Below are positions 11,318 to 23,603 of a stretch of DNA of 64,000 nucleotides, in pieces. Under the pieces are notes generated by a model that was not told where the DNA came from, did no database searches, and saw only the letters and a program-made list of their open reading frames with translations. The number at the start of each line of letters is the position of its first letter. The stretch's first letter is position 1. The DNA is taken from assembly GCA_001599815.1 (NCBI GenBank), contig BCIA01000003.1, positions 5,247,598-5,311,597 on the forward strand, read 5' to 3'. Made by a program: the position numbers and the translations under genes. The DNA comes from Furcasterigmium furcatum. Taxonomy: Eukaryota; Ascomycota; Sordariomycetes; Glomerellales; Plectosphaerellaceae.

Positions 11318-13332
11318 ATGTCGGCCACCGATACACCGACGCCATTGCGAGAGATGGACCCTAACTGCCTGAAGCGGAAGGCCGACGACGCCATCGAGAG
11401 CACGGAGGAAGACCACCCTAAGGCTCTGGAGAAGGTCCATCTCTGCTCTGCTATCGACGAGACAAGCCATGACATCCGTGAGTTCCTGCCACTCCCAATT
11501 GCAAGTCTCCCGAGCCTGTTGCTAATCCCGGAACCCATCAGATGGCACGCCCACCAAGCGAGCCAGGACCGGGTCCTCCTCGTCCCTGAGCACCATGGCC
11601 TCCCTTCTCGATGTCGATGCCGACGACAGCACCAACTCGCCATCGCCGAACCCGACGAATGCCACACCACTCAAGCCTTCGCCAGGTCAACCTTCCAGCT
11701 CCGCAACGCCAGCCAGTGCATCCAAGGCCAAGCGCAAACGCCGCACCAAGGCCGAATTGCAGGCCGAGGAAGCGGACAAGGAGCAGAAGCGCAAAGAAAA
11801 GGAAGAAAAGAAAAAGGAGGCCGAAGAGAAGAAGGCGGCCGAGGCCGTCGAGAAGGCCCAGAAGAAGAAAGAACGCGATGAGAAGAAGGCCGCCGCTGAT
11901 GCCGAGAAGGAGGCAAAACGCGTGAAGAAGGAAGAAGAGGAGCGCAAGGCGCGGGAAGAGAAGGAGAAGAAGGAGAGGAGCCAGACGAGACTTAAGAGCT
12001 TCTTCGTCAAGGTCCCTACGACTACTCCGAAGAAGACCCAGCCTACAGAGGAGCAGAAAACGTCGGCCACGCCACAGAAAGACGACAAACAACCAGACGC
12101 CAGGGAAAAGGAGGCACAACAGCTCTCGATGTATAACAAGAGGTTTCAGCCCTTCTTCGTCAAGCCCGGCTGCCACCTCGCTTCGAGCCCCTTTCAGATG
12201 GACGAGGAAGCCAAGGAGGCCAAGTCGCGGATACTCGATGAGTACATCTCTGGCCGTCGTGGAGACCTGGAACCAAGGAAGTTCAATGCTGTCGAGGCTT
12301 TCTCTCTGATCGGCCCGCCAAAGCCCCGTGGCATCCTGCATGAGCCTGTCCGGGGGACTGTGGAGCGGTTCCGCCATGCCATGCAAAAAGCTGAGAGCAA
12401 GGGCATTGAGTACCAGGAGAAGATCCGGCGGGAAACTCGCAAGAGGCTTGCACGGGTGCCCCTCAAGAGCATCAAGTTCCAGCAAGACGTCCGACCGGCA
12501 TACTTTGGAACGGTGACCCAGCTGCCTCACACAGTTGGCCTGTCGAGGATGAGGAAAGTTGCACGAAACCCGACGCATCCCATTTTGCCCCTTCAATACG
12601 AATACGACTCGGAAGCGGAATGGCAAGACGAAGAAGGCGAGGATCTGGAGGGAGACGATGACGACGAGGAAGACTTGGACGATGGTGACGAGGTTGCCGG
12701 CCTGATCGACGACTCTGATGCCGTGGACCTGTTGCGCTTCGGCTCTACCAGCCTCGAGCCTTTGAGTACTGGGATTTGCTGGGAGAACCGGCAACGTCTC
12801 GGACCAGTTGCGACGATGTACAAGCACCGTCTCGAATTCATGATGCCTGGTAAGCACACCCACCGTGCATTTTCGATGCAACAAGAGCTAACAAACAACA
12901 GACCTCGAGCATCACCACACCATCGATCCATTCTCATCCGCCTACTGGGAACCCGAGCCCGCCCCAAAGCCCAAATCAGCCGCTACCAACGCCTTCCAGC
13001 AGATCAGCAGCAACGCACCGGCTGCTGCCACCACAGACGGCGACAAGACCAAGACTAAGAAGACTGGCGCCCACGCAGATCTCCCGGCCGGCCTTTCTGA
13101 CGCGGACCTGGCCACGATCAAGAAGACGATCATCAGCACGTACGAATCCACGCCCCGTATCTCCAAGCTCGGCATGCTTGAGCTCCTCAAGTCCAGCGCG
13201 CTTGACGGAGTCAAGGTCAACGGCAAGGACATCTCGCGGAACGATGTCAAGACCGTGATCGACGTCGTCTCGCTGCGTAAGATGAAGGGCGGCGAGGTAT
13301 TCTGGTCGCTCAAGCCGGAGCACGTCCTGTAA
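11318..13332 (+). CDS. RLF2: Chromatin assembly factor 1 large subunit (Rlf2/Cac1/p150-like)
   Basis: Histone chaperone subunit that brings H3-H4 to newly replicated DNA by binding PCNA. Three exons (11318-11477, 11542-12849, 12902-13332; introns of 64 and 52 nt) give 632 residues. Visible in order: Ser-rich N-terminus; a long Lys/Glu/Arg-rich helix (about residues 110-198, the KER domain); directly after it a PCNA-interaction box of form QxxLxxFF (about residues 201-208); a second FFVKP block; the conserved EYDSEAEW element followed by the acidic ED stretch (about 415-450); and a C-terminal winged-helix domain (about 560-632) that in the family binds DNA. The order KER, PIP, ED, WHD is diagnostic. 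The start at 11318 is the first ATG in frame after a stop-poor but non-coding leader. No oddities; expected to be S-phase expressed from family knowledge. Confidence 0.92.
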
Positions 13333-14215
13333 TGCTGGGTGGACGAGGGACTGCTAATGATGGCCGACCACTGGACGAACTTTCCGGGGACTGCGACACT
13401 CGGAGACAACGGTTATGACTACGATGCATCATGATATCGGGGCGGGTGGCGTTCAAGCGTTCATGGCAAGGGGGCACACTTTGTCGAGAGCCGTGGCGAA
13501 GAGCCCGGCTGGTATTGCACTTTGGAGTTTTGGCGCGACACGGGGACATGTGGACGTGGATGGGAATAGTGCTTCGCCGGGTACCTCTCGCGGCGGGAGG
13601 GTGTTTACCGGCGGGGAAGCACTTGGTACCCGAAGTCTATGTAGAGAAACGACATTTTGAGGGGCATTCTGAGCCGTGCGATGAAATATCCAAGTCAGAC
13701 CCTCTCAAAAGATGTGATGTCCGATTAGCCGTGGCAGGACAAGTCTAAGAATAATGCGTGCCGTTCGTGAGGAGCGGATGGTTAACTGCAAACTATGGTC
13801 CTGGACAACAAGACAGCATCTCTATGGTTGATGAGTAGAATATTAAGCTTCTGACTGTTTTGCGGATTCTGGCCGGCCTTTTTCCAGTTACCATATCCAT
13901 GGATGATGAAGTGGTCAACCAGCCAGGTAAACCTCATTCCTTGCCGAATCACACCCACCAAACATTCACAGTCCAACTCGAATTTGAATGAGAGTTTGAA
14001 ATCTCAATTAAGCTGCAGTCTGCGCTCATGGTCGCCATGCTCATCTTCATTCTCGCCATGCTCAGCTCGTCCGCCTTGGTATCCAGTTACTCGCACAACG
14101 CCACATGCCTTACACAGACGCTGTACTACTTGAAAAAACGCCATGATGACAATGCCATGACTCCCGCCCGGATCATATGGTGCCGCTTCCCCCAGAAACC
14201 CGGCATCCCGCCCCC
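13333..14215. other. Convergent intergenic region, no supported gene
   Basis: Lies between the ends of the CAF-1 subunit gene (plus) and the 2EXR-like gene (minus). Small overlapping frames have no recognisable content; expected to contain both 3' UTRs. Confidence 0.55.
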
Positions 14216-15861
14216 TCACGGATAATTCGAATCGAAGAACCCGCGCCCGTACAGCTTCAGGTCCTCGAAGGGATTCGCACTCGACAGCAGCCGCCGCGGC
14301 CCGGGGCCGCCCCTCTCGGCGGTGGCGTTGCGCATGATCCACCCGTTGCCGTTGGCGGTGTACGCCTCCCACCCCCTCAGGACGACGTGGAAGCCGGGCG
14401 TCAGGGGCGGGAGGAGCTCGACGACGCGCGGGGGCACGCCGGGTTCATCATGGGGGAGGAGGTTGTACGGGCCCGCGACGCGGCGGGGGACCTCGTCCCA
14501 GGCCCACATGCCGTCCTCGGCGCAGGGGAAGGAGACGGTGAGCTTCGGGGCGACGGCCGGGGGGATGCCGGTCCATATGTCGCGGAACTGGGGGATGAGG
14601 CGGCGGGAGACGGGTTCCCAGCCGTCGAGCCAGAGGGAGATCTTCTCGAGGCCGGCGAAGGAGGGGCCGGCAAGGGCGGACCAGAGACTCGGCCCGTAGA
14701 GGTAGAGGAAGTCGGGCCCGTCCTGGCGGAGGGCGATGTTGAGGGTCCGGATGTGAGGGAGGAAGGCGAAGATGGGATGCTGGCTGTCGGCGTGCTTTCG
14801 CCCGTCGCGGGGCGGCCTGCGCTTGATGAAGAGCGCGTGTGCCGTGTCTTTGTCCGTGATGGTCAGGCTCGCCGATCGCTGCATGGACGGGTGCGACTCG
14901 TGGTAGCTGCATGAGACTCGCGTGTTAGCGATGTTTCTGCCATCTGCAGCCCATTGTGACCCGGGGGCCCTGATCGCGACGGCGATTGGCCGCTCCGCGT
15001 GGGAGACAGATCGGGAGAGAATGGTGGTGGTGTAGCCAAGATGTGGTCGGCCTAGTCTGGACCGGGCTCTCCCATCTTGCACTTACACCCGCGCCGGTGT
15101 AGAGATGAGACAATGTCGGGGAACATGCAGGGCTGAAAACAGAGACCCCAAGTAAATGGACGAACTCACAATCGCTTGCAAGACAGGAGGAGGGGAAGAC
15201 AGGTCATGAGTTTTTTCGGGGCATTGCCCGTGCCGCCTCCTTTCCGCCTCTGTCTCTTGTTTGCTCTGCGGTAGGCCTCCTCACACCGCCAGTGATTGCA
15301 CCATGCGGATGTCATGCGGTCAAACCACTTCCTGTGTCGCTGCACGCAGGGTGACGGGTCGAACTCGGCCTCGAGGCCCGTTTGACACTCGTCCACGGGG
15401 TCATCGTGGTCCGCGAGGCAGGGTGCGAAGCAGAAATCGTCGTCCTCGAGAAAGATGTGGCGGTCGATGCCTGCTGAGAGCCAGTACTGGCGGTAGATTT
15501 GCTCGCGTATCTCGGGAGGCAGTTTCCGGAAGAACATGGACTGACCCTGGTGGTGAGCCGGTGTTTGTGGGAGCGAGACTGGATTCGCCTTCTCATCTGG
15601 GCATACTCCGACGCTGTCGTCGGAAGCCAGAGAAGTCTGGGAAGACAGAGGCGAGGGTTCGAGAGAGCTTGAGACGAGCGAAGCTACACCTCCGGGGCTG
15701 CCAGGTGTGCTGCCGTTTGCGGACGAGTCATCGACATCCATGGACTCAATGTGACGAACCGCTCCAATACTACTCTGCTCCGAGGAGGACGAGTGTGAAA
15801 AGCGCCGCAGGAGCCTCCCGGCTCTCTGGGTGAAGGCCCGGTAAGGCTTGGGGCGAGCCAT
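14216..15861 (-). CDS. 2EXR/F-box-like domain protein of unknown function
   Basis: Two exons on the minus strand (15861-15170 and 14906-14216) give 460 residues with the frame closing exactly. Residues 1-105 are Ser-rich and disordered. At about residue 108 begins FRKLPPEIREQIY, the leading helix of fungal 2EXR/DUF7730-type domains (related to F-box starts), and the block SCKRFYHES, formed across the intron, matches the second conserved helix of that family (CKxxYxE). The C-terminal half has LPHIRTLNI and LEKISLWLDG, the leucine-rich strand pattern usual there. The intron is 263 nt, unusually long here; inside it a 44-46 nt segment (about 15087-15132) has good splice signals on both sides but would break the frame. 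These fungal expansions are common and functionally unassigned. Probably not secreted. Confidence 0.75.
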
Positions 15862-18367
15862 GCTGCCGGGTCTGGTGGGAGGGAGGAGGTGATGATGAGG
15901 CGTTCGGCAACGGTGGGCGCAAACTCAACCCATGAAGAGGACGGCAAGCTGTGTCCTGAGCGGACGCCTGTCTACGAGGGCCAGAAACTGAGCATCATTG
16001 CCAAAGCCCAGCCGATCCGTTGAAAGGAAGAAGGGCGGTATGATATACCCCGACGAAAGTTGGCCGGCATCCCGCCTGAGAGGCTTCTTGGCCCTCCTGG
16101 GCTGGCGTCTCCGGTGACCTCTTGCATCTCCAAACCGCCTGATTCATGGTTGCCTCGGTCAGGCCTAGCTGTGGACTGTGCTGACGGTCCCCTGCAGCCA
16201 GTCGGTCTCGGCAGACAAAGAATGGCGAGATCCATGAGGGTTCTAGGTCTGGGAGAGTCTCTTAGGTTGGCGGAAGCGAGGCTAGGGTGGGCTAGTCCAA
16301 CAAGCTGCGGCCGTGGCTGCAGCCATGGTCCCAGCTTGTTGGAACCAGTCTGTCGGGACGATGTAGCCTACCAGATGCGCCGCTGTGCTGGACCAAAGCT
16401 TCCCAAGCCTCAGCGAGTGGACGGTGCGACCGTGATCTTGAGGTGTGTGGTGGGTGGTCACACTGCTGGACCCCACATGTCAGGCATGCAGCAGGCGGGC
16501 CAGATGGGCCAGATGAATTCTGGGTGGTGGACATTGCGCTGAGACTCAGGACCAGGCTGGCTGTGCGGGAGGGCATCGTGATAGGGGACTCTGACCCTGT
16601 CACGGGGGTGTGAGGGAGAGCTCAAAGAGGATGTTGGTGTGCCACACCATTCGGATACGGCCTTCTGGTTTGAAGCCTCAGCACGCTCGCCGGCACATGG
16701 GAGACAGTAGTCGCCGCGGAGCCTAGTTTTCTCCCGAAAGCATGGGCCGCTGCCGAGCGGGAGGAATGCAGGGAAAGGTGCCACAAAGGGCATCAATGAA
16801 TGTCCATCATGTCGGCAGGGTGTTTCGAGACCTCAAGCCCGAGACCTCGAGCCCAGCTTGACCCCAACCCTTTGTGCCTAGCCATCCGTGTCATTCATTC
16901 AGCATGGGGCTTGGAGATCTCGGGTACACGGCATGCCGCCACCTGATGGGAATGAGGCCGTCGGAAGCGGATGGAGGGCCGGGGTCCGCGGGCGTCGCGA
17001 GGTCATCCAAGTGTGAGCCGCTGGTGTATGGCGTATCTGCAAGACAGTGAATGAGGAAGCGACGCGGCAGCGCCTGAGCATTCAAGCCCAAGTTGACCGA
17101 GAGTATTGGACACCCGCAGTAAAGCTCAGCGCGGCAGGGCGACTATCCCTTGCTTCTGTTGCGTGAAGGGTGCACAAGTTAATAGTCTTGGAAGGCTGCC
17201 CATTCGTCCAGACGCGGTTGTAAGCGCCTGCTGGCCAAGATGGATGCGATGTGATAGCTGCGACATGAGCTGCTGCGGCACGGCCTCAGCCAGACATACG
17301 CAGAATGCAACGACAATAAACCGAGGCGACAGCCTTCCCGCACCGGAGTGTGACGCCTACGTACATGGGCCACAGGGAGAGCTGGGGATGCAATGCATGG
17401 TTGACCAGTCACGGCCCATGATCCATGGGTGACAGGTCTGGAGGAGCATGCAGGTGACGGCGATGCAACGGTCCTTGAGATCTGCCTCGGGTGTCCCTGT
17501 TGATACCTACCTGCCTTGCTCAAATGTGGATTGCTGGCCATAGGGCATAGATAGTCGCCGATCAGCAGGAGATGAATCCCCGAGGATGCTGTGATGCTTC
17601 GGCCGTGATGGGTGTTCCAGACCCAAGCAGCCAGTGCCGGCACACGGGGAGTAACCGAGACGGGAGACGCTGCTCCGAGCAGCCTAAATGTGATGATGGT
17701 CATCACTATTGGGTGTTGACAGTATCATGACGCGCAGCGGGAACCCGGGTCCGGAGCGGTGGGAATACTCGGTCATGGTGATGGGAATGACAAGTTGGAG
17801 ATGGATGGAGGGGAGTTCCCGGTTGGCGGGGATGAGGTGCCGCGGGGAGGAAACACGACAGGGAACAGGGATTGGGTGGAACCCCGACGGTAGCGCCTTC
17901 CCAGCGACATTCAAACGGGGATTGAAGCTCTGGAGATGATCCAATGGAGGAGTCAGCACCTAACGACTCCATGATTGGCCGTCGGGATCAGCCACGCCCC
18001 CTGCACATGGGAAAAAATCATCGCGAGAAGTGATGAACTGGGGTCGCGATTTGCTCCAACCTGCACCTCTGCATCCTGACCGATCTGCATGACCGCCAAG
18101 CGCTGCCACGAGCAAACATCTTTCCACCTTTTGTTTCCATCTCCGTCCCCAGACCGACGCTGCGACGGCACCTCTGGCACTTCCTCCTCGACCGATTGTT
18201 TGCCCCGGCCCAACGCTCGCTCCCTTCGCCACCCCGCCCAATCCCATTCCCCCGGCTGGCGGGCGTTCCAACGTGGGCACGGAGGGCTGTTCTGAGCTGT
18301 CCACCGTCTTCATGGCGGCGAGGCTGCCCATTGATCTCCGCCCTTCGAAGCAACCCGCGGTTACGTC
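15862..18367. other. Intergenic, no supported gene (2.5 kb)
   Basis: Divergent region between the 2EXR-like gene (minus) and the SPX-EXS gene (plus), so it must hold both promoters. The longest frame (16060-16542, plus) has no domain pattern, an even spread of codons and no convincing start context. The 400 bases before 18368 are C/T-rich. No repeat arrays seen. Confidence 0.5.
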
Positions 18368-21300
18368 ATGAAGTTCGCCAAAGAGCTCCAGCAGGACCTC
18401 GTTCCTGGTGAGACATCCCGCCTGAGCCACCGGTGATCTGCAGACAGGCAAGGCTGACTTTGAGACTCTTCTTCGTGTAGAATGGCGCGTCAAGTACCTC
18501 GACTACAAGGCGGGCAAGAAGCATGTCAAGTCCGTGAAGCGCGCATTCGACCGGACGCCAGCAACCCCCTACACCCCTGCCGCATCCCGATCTGACGCTC
18601 CCGCGCGCTCGATAAGCTCGCCCATCGATCACCACGGACGACGACAATGGAATCGCCCTCACCCTTCCGATCCCGACGAGAGGTCGTCCCTCCGAGGCAC
18701 GCCGGCCCCGATGGCCGCGGGCCACCCGAGATCTACCCCAGGCAGGCCAATCCCTGCAAAGTCTCGAAACGAGCAGGATGGCTTGACCGAGACAGCAACC
18801 GACGTGCATTACGGCAGCTTCGGCCTGACACCGCCGCTCTCCCTCACTCCTCCCCCTCCGCGAACCCATAGCTTTGTGCTGCCTGGGCCGGCCATCAAAG
18901 TTCCCTCAGAAAACGGTGACCAGAATGCGCCAAAAGGCTCCGAGGAGGTGCCTCGACGAGCACTACGCCGCACCAGCTCCGAGGAACCTGTCGGCAGCCA
19001 TGCGGCTTCGCGGAAACTCCCAGGACGGAACAGCTTGCACCCTGAGCCTGCCTCTGGCAGCCATGGGTCAAGCCCTTCTCCCAGGCACCGCCTACAACGA
19101 ATGCTCACCGCTGCCATACCTCCTCTCAGCAGAACGCAGCGAACTCCCGAGATTGGCATGCAGGAAATTGCAATGGACCTCTACAGACAACGAGAGAGCA
19201 ACTTCTTCAAATTCCTCGAATCGGAACTGGACAAGGTCGAATCGTTCTACAAGCTCAAGGAAGATCAGGCTGGCCAAAGACTCCTGGTCTTGAAGGAGCA
19301 GCTTCGCGAGATGGGTGACAGACGGCGACTCGAGCTGAACCAGGAACGGCGGCGGAAATACGAAGGCAACGGCGCTGCCAACGAGGATGGCGTGGAAATA
19401 ATGCACGAGCCGGGGTATATCCACCAGTTCAAGGCCAAGATCTTCCGGCCAGGGCCCAACTCTCGCGCCATCTCAACCATGGCCCAAACGCCCATCCTTG
19501 GACCTCGTCCCGGAGCCGATGCTAGCCGGGACTACATTCGCCGGCCGGACGATCAAGCAGTGTCATACCGGACGGCCAAACGAAAGCTCAAGCTGGCGAT
19601 GCAGGAATTCTACCGTGGTCTGGAACTCCTCAAGTCGTACGCGCTGCTCAACCGTACCGCCTTCCGGAAGCTGAATAAGAAGTACGACAAGGCCGTCAAC
19701 GCTCGGCCTATATACCGCTTCATGAATGAGAAGGTCAACAAGTCGTGGTTCGTCAACAGCAACATTCTAGAGGGACACATCAAGGCCGTGGAGGACCTCT
19801 ATGCGGAGTTCTTTGAGCGTGGAAACCACAAGGTTGCCGTCGGGAAGCTGAAGAGCCTGACCCGTCGACATGGCGACGAATCCGGCAGTGCCTTCCGGAG
19901 CGGCATTCTCATTGGCACCGGCGCTGTGTTTGGCATCCAGGGCCTCACATTTGGTATCCAGCTGCTCTTCTCGGACGACTCCACGACAAGACAGCAGGCG
20001 AGCTATCTACTCCAGATCTACGGCGGATATTTCCTCATGCTCCTCATGTTCTATCTTTTCGTCATCGACTGCTACATCTGGACGGCGAATAAGATCAACT
20101 ATGCCTTCATCTTTGAATTCGACCCCCGACATCACCTGGATTGGCGGCAGTTGGCGGAATTCCCGAGTTTCTTCCTCTTCCTTCTTGGCATGTTCATATG
20201 GTTGAACTTCAGCCGCTACGGCTCAGAAGCCATGTATCTGTACTACCCGGTTGTGTTGATAGGATTGTCAGTCCTGATCATCCTATTCCCGGCACCGGTA
20301 CTCGCGCCAACCAGTCGGCGATGGTTGGCATACGGACATGTAAGTCGAAGATATCTCTGGACCCAGACCATTTGCTGATGGACTTCTTAGTGGCGCCTTC
20401 TGCTTGCTGGTCTCTACCCCGTCGAATTCCGTGACTTCTTTCTTGGCGACATCTACTGTTCTCTCGCATACGCTGTCTGTGTAAGTATCGAGCACCGGCG
20501 TTGGGGGGGCTGAGCGATGGCTAATGACTCCCAGAACATATCCCTCTTCTTTTGCATATACGCCAATCACTGGGACAACCCTGTACAATGCAACTCGAAT
20601 CATTCGCGACTCCTGGGCTTCTTCGCCGCGCTGCCGCCCATCTGGCGTTTCCTGCAGTGCGTGCGCCGTTACAAGGACACGAGGAACATCTTCCCCCACC
20701 TCGTCAACGCCGGCAAATACACAATGTCCATCTTGGCGGCCGTGACTTTGTCCCTCTACCGCATCAACGGCACGCAGGCTAACCTCGCCCTCTTCATCGC
20801 GTTCGCCACCATCAACGGATTCTACACGTCCATCTGGGACCTGTTCATGGATTTCTCACTCCTCCAGCCGTCGTCCCGCCACCGGTACCTCCGCGACATC
20901 ACGGCGCTCAAGAGACGCTGGATCTACTACGTCATCATGGTCGCCGACCCCATCCTCCGCTTCAACTGGGTCTTCTACGCCGGCTTCACCCACGACGCGC
21001 AGCACTCCTCCGTCGTCTCCTTCCTGGTCGCCTTCGCCGAGGTCTTCCGCCGCGGCATCTGGGCCCTGCTCCGCGTCGAGAACGAGCACTGCGCCAACGT
21101 CGCCGTGTACAAGGCCTCGCGCGACGTGCCCCTGCCGTACCGCCTCGAGCCGCTCGTCGAGCAGGCGTCGGAGGAGGAGGCGTCCCGCCCCGCGAGCCAG
21201 GCGGGCGAGGGAGACCGCGTCACCGCGACTGCCACAGGCGTGCAGAGGGTCAGGACGCGGGAGGAGGAGGACGCCGAGGCTGGCGTGCCGATGCGCAGGC

Positions 21301-21575
21301 GGAAGACGATGACGGAGGGCGTGCTCCGTGAGGCGAGGAGCTTCTCCAAGATCCTGGCCGAGGCGCACAGGCAGGACTTTGTCAAGAAGCGGAAGCCTGG
21401 AGATGAGGATGGCACGGGCGGCAATGACGGCGGCGGCTCGGTGGTCGCGGCCAGCGATGACGATGACGATGAGGATGAGGAGGAGGAGGATGCGGAGCTG
21501 CTGATGAGGGAAGAGAACATCGAGGTGGAGGATATGGCCAGTCGCCAACGGGCGGGAGGCTCTTCGAGGGGCTGA
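18368..21575 (+). CDS. SYG1: SPX-EXS phosphate exporter (SYG1/XPR1 family)
   Basis: Predicted membrane phosphate exporter regulated by inositol pyrophosphates through its SPX domain. Four exons (18368-18407, 18481-20339, 20391-20480, 20535-21575) give 1009 residues. The tiny first exon encodes MKFAKELQQDLVP, the classic SPX start; the second resumes with EWRVKYLDYKAGKKHVK. SPX helices recur at about residues 239-275 (MDLYRQRESNFFKFLESELDKV pattern, shortened here) and 375-420 (AKRKLKLAMQEFYRGLELL), separated by a roughly 200-residue Pro/Ser-rich insertion typical of fungal SYG1. Hydrophobic helices start at about 487, and the EXS domain spans about 620-890 with NPVQCNSNHSR, VRRYKDTRNIFPHLVNAGKY and RFNWVFY. 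The C-terminus is disordered and very acidic (Asp/Glu runs). Introns of 73, 51 and 54 nt all have canonical ends. Family assignment is firm; whether it sits in plasma membrane or endomembranes is not visible. Confidence 0.92.
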
Positions 21576-21741
21576 TATTCCCCTGGAGCAGAGAGTTCAA
21601 AATGCAATCAAATGAATTGCTGCATGCTGCCCTACGTCTACCATTTCCGTGACTTATAATTGCTACATCCGCCTCTAAATCATCTACCGGCTTGCTCGTC
21701 CATCTCATCATCAAATTGGTACTGTACATACCGGGCACCCC

Positions 21742-23391
21742 CTAGTGCCACTCGGCGTCGATCTCCTCGAAGTGGTCGAGGAAGCCCTTGAAGAACTTGA
21801 CGCCCAGGCCGGGGTCGAGGCTGCCGGTGGTGGCGCGGATGCTGTGCATGCTGAGCTGCGGCAGGCCTGCGTCGGCGGCGCGCACTCCCATGGCGCTGCT
21901 GAGCATGGGGCCGACCGTGCCGCCGGAGCGGGTGTCGTTGCGGATCTGGAAGACCTGGAGCTGGGAGCCGGAGCGCTCGGCGACGCGGCGCATGATGGCG
22001 GTCGAGACGGCGTCGGTGGTCATGTGGCCGTTGGAGTCGCCGCAGAGGACGACGCCGACGTTGAGGCGGGGCACGTGCTGGTCGAGGTAGTAGGCGAGGA
22101 AGTTGGGGTTGCCGGCGTGGGTGACGTCGGCGGAGAGGAGGAAGGAGGAGGCGTAGGTGCGGCCGAGGACGCCGGGGCCGTAGTAGACGGGGGGCGAGGC
22201 GGCGGGGTGGTCGTCGGTGAGGGACTCGACGGCGCGCTCGATGGTGGCGGGGAGGAAGTTGCCGCGGGCGCCCTGGCGGAGGAGGGAGCCGATCTCCTCG
22301 TCGTCGAAGAGGGCGACGAGCTTGATGCCGCTGTCGGTCTCGGCGGAGTCGGCCTCGAGGAGGGCAGTGAGGGCGGACCAGGAGCAGAGCTTGTCGTCGA
22401 TGCGGCCGGCGAAGATGAACTCGCGGTCGAGGCCGCCGGTCTGGGCGGGCTGGGAGTCGAAGAGCTCGAGCTCCCAGTCGACGATGGCCGAGGGGGAGTC
22501 GAGCTTCAGCTCGGAGGCGATGAGCTTGACGAGCTTGGGGGGCTGGGTGCTGGCGAAGGAGCCGACGGGGCCCAGGGGCTCTGCCGGCGCCTCGCCCGCG
22601 CTGTAGCCGGACAGGTCCGAGTTGTCGAGGCCGATGATGGGGACGGCCTGGGTCTCGGGGTTGTTCTGGCCCATCATGCCGACGCCAAAGTGCGGCGCAA
22701 GCGTCGGGATGCGGGCGATGGGCCAGCCGAGCTTCACCAGCCGTGTGCGAGTCTTGCCCGTCTCGGGGTCGCGGACGACAACGCGGCCGCCGATGCTGAG
22801 GTCGCGATCCCACCAGGTCTGGTTCAGGGCGCCAGCGTAGGGAGCCACGCCCAGCTGGACGTAACCGGCGGTCGTGCGCTTCGTGCTGATGGGCTTCAGC
22901 CTGGCGGACAGGGCGTCCACGTGTCCAGCCACCATGGCAACGCCGTTGCCGGGCTTGTACGCCTTGCCAACGGAGAAGGCGATGAGCGAGCTGCCATTGC
23001 GCGTCGTCCAGTATTTCCCGCCGGGCTTCAGCTTGCCTGCCCAGCTGTCGCGGGCGGGGAGCTCCTTGAAGCCGGAGTCTGAGAGCTTCGTCTTGAAGTA
23101 GTCGACGGCGTGGAAGACGGTCGGGTTCTCGGTGAGGAAGTCGCAGAAGGGCTTCGTGTAGGTCTCGGGCTTGTCGGTGGAGCGAGGGGTGACTGGAGGC
23201 TGGTGGCAGGAGGCGCACTCGCGGCAAGACGGCCTCTCGCCAGTGCGTTGAGATGGTTCGGACTGGAAGTGGCCCGAAGCATGGGGACTCCCGCTGTACA
23301 GCGTCGGGACGGAATCATCCTCCAGCATCTGAACCCGGAGCGAGAGGGCGGAAGCCCGGGCCCGGAGCTGATCTGGTGTGTTCTTGGTCAT
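21742..23391 (-). CDS. M18 family aspartyl aminopeptidase / vacuolar aminopeptidase I-like
   Basis: Intronless, 549 residues. Co-catalytic zinc peptidase removing N-terminal residues, preferring acidic or neutral ones according to subtype. M18 landmarks in order: GHVDALS (first zinc His, about residue 157), FAGRIDDKLCSW (bridging Asp), LFDDEEIGS (catalytic Glu pair), SADVTHAGNP (zinc Asp) and PQLSMHSIR (last zinc His). The N-terminal 80 residues are extra: a short amphipathic helix (DQLRARASALSLRVQMLEDD) and a cysteine cluster CRECASCHQ before the catalytic domain begins at PFCDFLTENPTVFHAV. A helical propeptide recalls yeast Ape1, which is delivered to the vacuole by the Cvt pathway, so vacuolar targeting is possible. 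The frame is open upstream to 23454, but the ATG at 23391 (acaATGacc) has the better context. Confidence 0.88.
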   Translation of the reverse strand: MTKNTPDQLRARASALSLRVQMLEDDSVPTLYSGSPHASGHFQSEPSQRTGERPSCRECASCHQPPVTPRSTDKPETYTKPFCDFLTENPTVFHAVDYFKTKLSDSGFKELPARDSWAGKLKPGGKYWTTRNGSSLIAFSVGKAYKPGNGVAMVAGHVDALSARLKPISTKRTTAGYVQLGVAPYAGALNQTWWDRDLSIGGRVVVRDPETGKTRTRLVKLGWPIARIPTLAPHFGVGMMGQNNPETQAVPIIGLDNSDLSGYSAGEAPAEPLGPVGSFASTQPPKLVKLIASELKLDSPSAIVDWELELFDSQPAQTGGLDREFIFAGRIDDKLCSWSALTALLEADSAETDSGIKLVALFDDEEIGSLLRQGARGNFLPATIERAVESLTDDHPAASPPVYYGPGVLGRTYASSFLLSADVTHAGNPNFLAYYLDQHVPRLNVGVVLCGDSNGHMTTDAVSTAIMRRVAERSGSQLQVFQIRNDTRSGGTVGPMLSSAMGVRAADAGLPQLSMHSIRATTGSLDPGLGVKFFKGFLDHFEEIDAEWH

Positions 23392-23603
23392 TGTTCCGTG
23401 TTCCGGGGTGTGTTTGGAGATATTGCGATGAGTTGGGAGCAGGCAATGGATCAAGAGTGAGGTGGTGTTGGGTGTCGTGTGGGCGATGAGTCGGCGAGGC
23501 TTGGTTGGCAGGTTGATGGAGCTCTGGTGGGGTTGTTCGATAGGTACTTATGCGGCACTGGCACTTATGCGGGCCGACCCCGGTGGGGGGCGGGATGCAT
23601 CAT

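Noticed and set aside
11538..12884. 448-codon minus-strand frame opposite the CAF-1 subunit gene
   Set aside because: Leu/Phe-rich shadow created by the Lys/Glu-rich sense strand; no membrane-protein family and no start context.
15087..15132. Extra exon in the 2EXR-like gene
   Set aside because: Adding it makes the total coding length not divisible by three for every donor/acceptor choice; skipping it closes the frame and restores the CKRFYHES family motif.
16060..16542. 160-codon plus frame in the 2EXR/SPX intergenic region
   Set aside because: No recognisable family, poor start context and mixed composition like neighbouring non-coding sequence.
21745..23082. Very long plus-strand frame opposite the M18 aminopeptidase
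   Set aside because: It is an antisense shadow of a GC-rich gene with Ala/Gly/Val/Glu-biased composition and no family content; the minus frame has all M18 catalytic motifs.
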